Source: Ulva prolifera (lineage: Eukaryota; Chlorophyta; Ulvophyceae; Ulvales; Ulvaceae). From it: a stretch of 64,000 nt of DNA. The stretch spans positions 8,133,985 to 8,197,984 of the forward strand of contig CM041196.1 of the NCBI GenBank assembly GCA_023078555.1, in the 5' to 3' direction. Positions 58,201-64,000 of this stretch are shown one piece after another; the stretch's first letter is position 1, and each line of letters opens with the position of its first letter. Position numbers and translations under genes: made by a program. Under the pieces are notes generated by a model, which saw only the letters and a program-made list of their open reading frames with translations, was not told the origin of the DNA and did not search any database.

Positions 58201-60680
58201 CTCTCGAGCTGGAGGCGCACCAGACTGTCCTGCGATCCATACAAGCCGGCAACCCCCCGTCCGGGGCGGTGCCGGGCATGCCCCTGGAGATGCTCTCGAG
58301 TGAGCTGAGCCGGTTCCTGGTAGACCGGCTGCTCGTGTCGCGCGCGTCCCATCGCGCGGCCGCGGCGCGCTCGTTGTGGCTGCTGCCGCTCAAGCCCACG
58401 CAGCGGTGCGGCCCGGATGACGGCCCGGGCTGGCAGCCGTTCGGTCGGAGGCTGCTGGAGGTGTACTTTGCGAGCTTCCCGGCGATGCGCGCGCGCTTCC
58501 CGGTGCACGCGTGCTTCCTCGCGATGCCGGCGAGCCCGCCGTCGCTGCCGCTGTGGGTGACGCACGTCCGCAGCCGCGGCCTGCGCAGCTCCGACACGGC
58601 CGCGATGCCGCGCAGCGTCTGGCCGCGCATGCAGTTCACGATCGCGGTCGGCCTCGACCCCGCGGGGCTGGTCCTGGAGGAGCCGGAGGAGCCCGGGACG
58701 CCACCCGGGGCCCCCCCTGGGACGCGGCTCCCAAAGCGTGCGCGCACGCGCATGTGCTCGGCCCTCGTGTGTGCCCTCATGACTCCCTCGAGCGGCACGC
58801 AGGTCATCACGCACGTCGAGCCGGTGCCGCCGCAGGTGTTCACCGGCGCACAGCGGCTGCTCGACGAGGGCACCAGTGCCGAAGCGGTGCTCGCGGCGGT
58901 CGGCCGGCACAGCAGGACGGAGGCGGGGGGGTGGTTTCGGTGGCCGGAGGAAGGCGCTGCGGGCGGCGCCGGGGACGGCGGCCATGGGCGCGGGCAGAAG
59001 CGACCGCGCAGCAGCGACGGCGGGGCAGCTCACGCAAACGGCGAGGACACAAACGGGGCGGTGCGGAAGCGGGCGCGGGGGGACGGCGACGGGGTGACGC
59101 CGGGAGCGGTGTCCTCCGGGACGCGGCCGGTGAGCGGCGACGCGGTGACGGCCGAGGCCGAGCGGGAGGGCATGGAGGTGGCGCTGATGGTCGGCTTCCT
59201 GTCGACGCGAGCACTGGTGTGCTACCTGCGAGCCGAGCTGGACGCGATCCAGGCGTCGTTCTCCGAGGCGGAGCCGCTCTCCGGCAGCCTCAACCCACTC
59301 GCCTCTGCGCCGCTGCAGCCCACCCTGCAGCTGCAGTCCCTGCCGTACGACTCGTCCGGCACGTCGTACACGTTCCCGGAGAAGCCGGTGCCGTGGCCGC
59401 TGTGCGTGCCGCGCGACGGGCCCGCGTGCCGCGCGGCCGGCGGCGCGCTGCCGGAGGATGCGTCCGTGAGCCAGGTCACCGTCGTGGTGCTGAGCCCGGC
59501 CGAGTGGGAGCTGCACGTGGAGTCGCGGTACATGGCGGCGATGCTGGGCGCGCTGCAGAGCGGCCCCGCCGGGGCGGAGCACCTGCCACCGATCGGGAAG
59601 TGGCGGCTCCACCCGTCGCGGCCCCTGGTCGTGGTGTCGCGGTACTCCAAGCAGCGCAGCGGCCGGGCCGCGATGCACTGCTGGCGGGACGTCCTTGCGC
59701 TGCTGCGCACGCGCGACACGCTCGCCGCGCTCGCCATCGTGCACCGCCCCGTGAACGGCAGCGCCGGCGGCGGCGCGAGCGCGGGCGGCGGCGTCCAGCC
59801 GCTGCGCTTCCCCTTCACCGGGTACGACGCGGTGGCGGAGGCGGTGGCGCTGGACCGCATCCGCGTCGCCGTCGAGCGGACAAAGGTCGGCCACGTGGCG
59901 CTCACGCCGCCACCGGCGGACGTGGCTACCGGCGTTGCAATTCTGACGCTCGACATCGTGTGCGAGTGGGACCACCGGGTTGAGGCGCGCCTGGAGGCGC
60001 CGCCCGACGGCGGCGCCCCCCGCCACAAGCACCACATCATGCTCTTTGTCACGTCCAAGGCCGTGGTCGTGTCGGTCGCCGGCGGCGCACCGCCGCCGCC
60101 GGGCCTGCAGGAGAAGCTCACGGAGATCCTCTGGACGACGGTGCTGCGGCTGGACATGAGCTCATTCCTGGATGCCCTTGTGACCACGGCGGAGGGCGGG
60201 GTGGAACTGCTGCGGGTCGTGGGGGCGGGCGCGGTGGCGGCCGCGGGGCTGGAGTATGTGAAGCGCGTGGAGGTAATGGTCGCGACGGCGCCGACGCGGC
60301 TCGTGGTGATGCTGCAGTCAAGCACTGCCGCGGAGCCGTACGCGGTGGGCGTGCTGTTGAAGAAGCAGGGCCTCGCGATGCTGCACTTTGACCCGCGGCA
60401 GTTTGCAACACAGGCCGAGATGGGCCACTCGATGACGTCGAAGCGCGGGTCGGGCGACCGGCGGCCGCGGACGCTGGTGGAGGTGCCAGAGTGGGCGACG
60501 ATCGCGGGGAACCTGCTGTCCGGCGAGAATGCGGTGGGGCGTGCGGCGGCCGATGTGCACGTCGCGTGGGAGGCGGACGACCCGAACGGCGCCAACATCG
60601 CGGTGCCGCAGCGGCTGCTCGGGGACGTGGTCATGCGCATCGCGAAGTTCCTGGACGCCGCGCTGAGGGGGCACGGCTAG
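55266..60680 (+). CDS. MED14: Mediator complex subunit 14 (5' end unresolved)
   Basis: MED14 is the backbone subunit joining head, middle and tail of Mediator in RNA polymerase II transcription. Exons are about 55266-55674, 56001-56193, 56279-56727, 56946-57443, 57529-58092 and 58200-60680 (TAG), all in phase, about 1,530 residues plus a missing N-terminal exon; plant MED14 is about 1,700. The first visible exon has the family helices ERALLRFTHAARQRLLRLRV, then VPIFDVSTALTVFARG and NSLVYRLLHQSRWPKGLKLIQ, which splices to VEDIKAIL and YEVALLL. Exons 3-4 hold WRWRIVNVAVSAGS and EEYGSLLEAAL. The long last exon carries SRFLVDRLLVSRASH, ARFPVHACF and later repeats. The N-terminal match is my main evidence; the C-terminal half is weaker. 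GC climbs from about 57% in exon 1 to above 70% in the last exon. No ATG is in frame at the start of the first visible exon. Confidence 0.8.
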
Positions 60681-60997
60681 CGAGGGTGTATGAGAATGAT
60701 GGTTGCCTCGACGAGGGCCTGTTTGCATGCATGTAACGTCGAGAGCATCAGCCTGTGCCTCAGTGGAACGTCGGCCTTTGTCGCGCTGCAGGGAGAAGGG
60801 TCTTGAGGAAGCTCCGGTGTGATTTGCGTTTGTGTCGTTATCGATGCGGAATCCCAGCAGACGAACGGTCCACAGCAGCTCCGACCAAATATCACACGGA
60901 ACGAGCGCACGTTGCGACAGCGGGGGATTTTTTAATTTTTTGGCCTTCACTTTTTCAGGCTATCATTGATATTCGCGTATAGCTACGGGTGCATTCC
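60681..60997. other. short tandem intergenic region
   Basis: 317 bp between the MED14 stop and the fibrillin start, same strand. It contains TGTAA (listed) and an AT-rich patch (60927-60940, ATTTTTTAATTTTTT) that may belong to the fibrillin promoter. Confidence 0.5.
60732..60736 (+). terminator. putative TGTAA poly(A) signal of MED14
   Basis: TGTAA 52 bases after the MED14 stop codon, right after a TGCATGCATG string. Confidence 0.35.
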
Positions 60998-62806
60998 ATG
61001 CGAGCTGTACGCACAGCGCACGCTGCCGTGGTGCCAAATGCGAGATTTGCTCGGCAACGCAACCAGCGCACAAGCGTGGCATGCCTGGCCGTGAAGGATC
61101 GTGTCAAGAGCATACTGGATCTCTGTGCGACCACTGACCGAGGGGCTACCACATCCTCCGACACCAAGGAAGCGATCCTGGCTGAGGTGAAGCAGCTGTG
61201 CCAACAGACCGGCGACGTTGAGACCACTGGTTCCACGCTGAGTGCCACATGGAAGCTGGTCTGGACCACAGAGAAGGTGCGACACCTGAACGTGTGGGCT
61301 CGCTGTGCGGTGGGTTGATGGCACAGTCGGTGCGTGTCACTCTGGCCCGACAGGCCCAGGTCATGTTCACCGGTCGTACTCCACAGCATCCACCCGGCAG
61401 AGTCAATAGAGAACAATGACGCTGACTTCCTGGCTATGCTGCCGCTCTTCCTAATGCCCTGCCTCAATTGCACCCGGGCATCTACTGGTCCAACCAGGTG
61501 CCTGCCGGATGCGCTTCCATCCGCGGCGGAGCGTGGGCATTCTGATAGCTCTTCGCCACAATGCCTTTCACCCGACACGTAGTCTGTCTTCTGCATCAGA
61601 GCTCAGTCCCGGATGCATCGCGCCACAGTCCAGACCTGATCATGCCCAGCAAACCAGGCCCACTCAAGCCTGAGGCACCTCCAAGGACGCCACCGCTGTG
61701 CAGGAGACACTCTTCATCATCGAGAAAGCAGGTCTCTTCGGAACCAAGGCGGGAGATGTATACCAGGTGCGAGCCTCCCATCCTCAGCACCACAGCCACA
61801 ACCCAGCCAGCCAGCCCCTGCTTCAGCCTGGCCAACACCTCCCCCACCCCTCCTCAACACTGGCACACCTGCCCTCGTTGCTTATGCGCTGTACATGGCC
61901 TGGAGGCTTTGTTCGAGTCCCAGGGGCCGGGCATGCGCCCACCCGTGCACACCGGCCTGTCACCGCCAGCGCATCTGCAAGGGCTTTCGGCCTGCCTTCG
62001 CTGTTGTCGGTGGCGTTGGTGTGCTTGCACGTTGCCGTGGCGGTGCTACCAGCCTCCCTGATGTAGTCCGTGTAACACACATGACAGATCTACACACCTG
62101 TACATCTATGAGGGAAAGAGGAGTCGCATGCATGCAGGTCATCGACGTCGCGGCGAGCACGCTGCAGAACGTCATCACCTTCCCGCCCGACGGCGCCTTC
62201 ATCGTCAACTCGGGCATATCGGTCGCCGGCCGGCAGCGCGTGGACTTCAAGTTCACGGCGGCGGCTCTCAAGGTCGGCGGCCGCAGCATCCCGTTCCCCC
62301 CCTTCGGCCAAGGCTGGTTCGTCGTTCCCCCCGCCGCCTCTCTCGCCCCCACATGTGAGTGCATATGCAGACACACTTACCCCCGCCGCCTCATGTAGAC
62401 ATTGGTGCCACGGAGTGATGAAGAGCTTGTGCATGTACGACCACAACCCTACCGGTCGGTGCCAGCCTGCTGCCTGCCGCGCTGGCCCTACATCAGTAGC
62501 GTCGTCGCGGGGGTGGACGGAGCACGAGAGCATGCGCTGCCGCACCAAGTCACCTGTCGATGCACCAGCTGGCGCGTTTGGAACGCGGGCGCGTCATGTG
62601 GCGAGAATCGCGCGCAGGCTAGATTCGCGAGCCGTCTCCTGTACAGAGTGTTGACAGGCCCGCATGCATTGGACCGCTGAATCGCTGCCGGGACGGCGTG
62701 CAGGTTCGACACGGTGTACGTCGATGACAGCGTGCGCATCGCGCAGGACGTGCGGGGGGACACCCTCATCGTCGCCCGCGACGGGCCCCCCCGCGTGTTC
62801 TCGTAG
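60998..62806 (+). CDS. PAP/fibrillin-family plastid lipid-associated protein
   Basis: Fibrillins bind lipids and prenylquinones in plastoglobules, thylakoids or stroma. Four exons, 60998-61276, 61704-61766, 62138-62316 and 62704-62806 (TAG), join in phase to 207 residues. The ATG at 60998 opens MRAVRTAHAAVVPNARF, a basic, acid-free leader like a chloroplast transit peptide. The PAP domain runs from VKDRVKSILDLC through TLSATWKLVWTTEKE (lipocalin-like motif 1, usually GxWxLLYTT), TKAGDVYQVID, FIVNSGISV, VDFKFTAAALKV and the C-terminal VYVDDSVRIAQDVRG, the family's characteristic YLDDDLRI-type strand with an Asp pair. It is a small member, similar in size to the FBN7/8 type, but subgroup assignment would need a tree. 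Confidence 0.9.
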
Positions 62807-64000
62807 CCACTCCCCCCGCGCAGCGCGCGGCCGCCCGCCGGACGACCGGCGGCCGGCCGGCGGCCGGAGCAGGCGTGCGGCCGCGCCATGCGCGCCGCGG
62901 CGCGGTCCAGTGACGGGATGCACGCCACCCGCTGCTGCAGTGGCGCCTGCCAGAGCCTGGAGGGCGTGTGGGCTGTTGTTGCGCGTGGGGCGGTGCCTGT
63001 GCTGTGTCCAAGGGCTCTGCGGCTGCTGTGGCTGCCGCCTCCGCTTTGAGCCGACAACATGTGCACTGCCCGAGTGGCGGTGGTTAGATCTGCGACTGAA
63101 GACTGGCAGAACAAGGCGTACTGGTGGGGTGTGTTTGATGTCGTGCCAGCGGTTCAGGGCTTAGATGGGCAACCTCAGGCGTCGGTAGCATGCCAGACCG
63201 ACACATAGTGACAAATTGAGGCTAGGTGCACTCGGGGTCGAGTGAGCACTGCATTCTTTGCGACTGCTATTTTGGACCGTGAGCGGACTGTCGTGCACAG
63301 GCGGCAAAGAGGACTTGCCTTGGATCGAGCGACCACACGATCAGCGTTGGCCTTCACAGTGTGAAGCAGTGCAGGCCTCTCGCTTGGGCAGTAGGGCTGC
63401 TGACTGACGACATCCATTCAATTGAAAACCCAATGGAGAGCACTTGGCACAGGACTGTCCTGTTGTAATCAAGCATTGAACAGACAATTCCGATCACTGT
63501 CTGAAGACACATGTCATGCAGTACAACAGCTCTTTTCAGGTGTATACTGGGGAAGCACTTGAGCTGGAGGGATGCCATGCATGTATGTGTGCAGCAGTTC
63601 ACGTGACCTGATCAAGATGATGTCTGTCTGCGCAACTGTGAGTATTGCTGTTGTCCCAGGGATCTGTGATTCAGGTCCTGACAAATGGTCGGCCACGGTT
63701 CATCTCAGTGGCCCGTGCCGCCGAGCATTCTTTGTGACACATCGATGCCACATCTTCAACAGGTTCGGAACAAAAAGAGCTCCACACGTACACAGAACCA
63801 GCCCAGGTATGTCCACCGCCTCGAAACCCTTCAGCGAGGCCATCCTGGATCCAGTCAGGTGTCCGGATAAACGATCCAACACCGATATGGAGCGATTCAG
63901 CATGCCCAACTGAAATGTCACTGTTGCTTCACTGCCGCATCATGCGTTGATTCGGGATCTGAGCGTTGCGACCAGCAGTTCAAACGAGACAAGCTCCTGC
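62807..64000. other. 3' end of window, no firm gene
   Basis: The fibrillin 3' UTR lies at the left. A minus-strand open stretch with ATG near 63900 (MLNRSISVLDRLSGHL) could be the first exon of a gene, but no second exon could be matched. GC falls from about 70% to 50% near 63.0 kb. Confidence 0.4.

Noticed and set aside
58083..60035. A 650-codon open frame on the minus strand
   Set aside because: Antisense of the MED14 last exon; low-complexity Arg/His/Gly content and no family match.
1..64000. Prokaryotic content: operons, Shine-Dalgarno sites, CRISPR arrays, insertion sequences
   Set aside because: Genes are intron-split and eukaryote-specific (MED14, CFAP57, COQ9). The only arrays are the short tandem repeats listed, without spacers.

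Overview
The window is nuclear DNA from a eukaryote, most likely a flagellated unicellular green alga. Almost every recognisable protein is broken by GT-AG introns, with phases that can be followed across the junctions. Exons are often very GC-rich. The gene set combines plant or algal functions (plant-type UDP-sugar pyrophosphorylase, SPX-MFS vacuolar phosphate transporter, PAP/fibrillin, DHBP synthase with a transit-like leader, 2-isopropylmalate synthase) with a motile-cilium protein (CFAP57) and a possible second one (EF-hand/DPY30-like/rhodanese). TGTAA, the usual chlorophyte poly(A) signal, lies just past several stop codons. A prasinophyte or core chlorophyte is my best guess. The species cannot be named from sequence alone, and another algal lineage is not excluded.

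Layout. 1-2337 (+): 3' part of 2-isopropylmalate synthase. 3208-7032 (+): SPX-MFS phosphate transporter, 7 exons. 7752-8720 (-): ARGLU1-like splicing/transcription cofactor. 9718-10391 (-): small membrane-anchored LEA-like protein with a mitochondrial-looking leader. 10837-13149 (-): unknown 417-aa basic/Ala-rich protein. 13.2-17.1 kb: no convincing gene. 17.1-17.98 kb (+): Ala-rich coiled-coil protein. 19545-22.97 kb (-): EF-hand/DPY30-like/rhodanese multidomain protein. 23231-24471 (-): COQ9. 25047-26019 (+): DHBP synthase, divergent from COQ9. 27028-30501 (-): MYND/MSS51-like protein. 31035-33926 (-): N6-methyl-AMP (adenosine-like) deaminase, 8 exons, divergent from a GNAT-like protein at 34383-35662 (+). 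35.7-37.8 kb: repeats. 37790-38701 (-): unknown coiled coil. 38.7-42.3 kb: no convincing gene. 42339-46151 (-): UDP-sugar pyrophosphorylase, 9 exons. 46614-52396 (-): CFAP57, 12 exons. 52.4-55.2 kb: no firm gene. 55266-60680 (+): Mediator subunit MED14. 60998-62806 (+): PAP/fibrillin. 62.8-64 kb: no firm gene.

The genes do not form a pathway cluster; this is an ordinary gene-dense eukaryotic region covering leucine and riboflavin synthesis, phosphate storage, ubiquinone, nucleotide sugars, RNA modification turnover, transcription and cilia. The more unusual signals are: three GC-AG introns inferred in CFAP57; strong enrichment of the palindrome TGCATGCA/CATGCATG, mostly in introns and flanks; a ~90-bp dispersed repeat with three divergent copies; an 80-bp tandem repeat; sharp GC steps inside single genes; and the EF-hand/DPY30-like/rhodanese architecture.

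Exon coordinates were read by eye from splice consensus, reading phase and protein-family fit. They are inferences, not transcript evidence.
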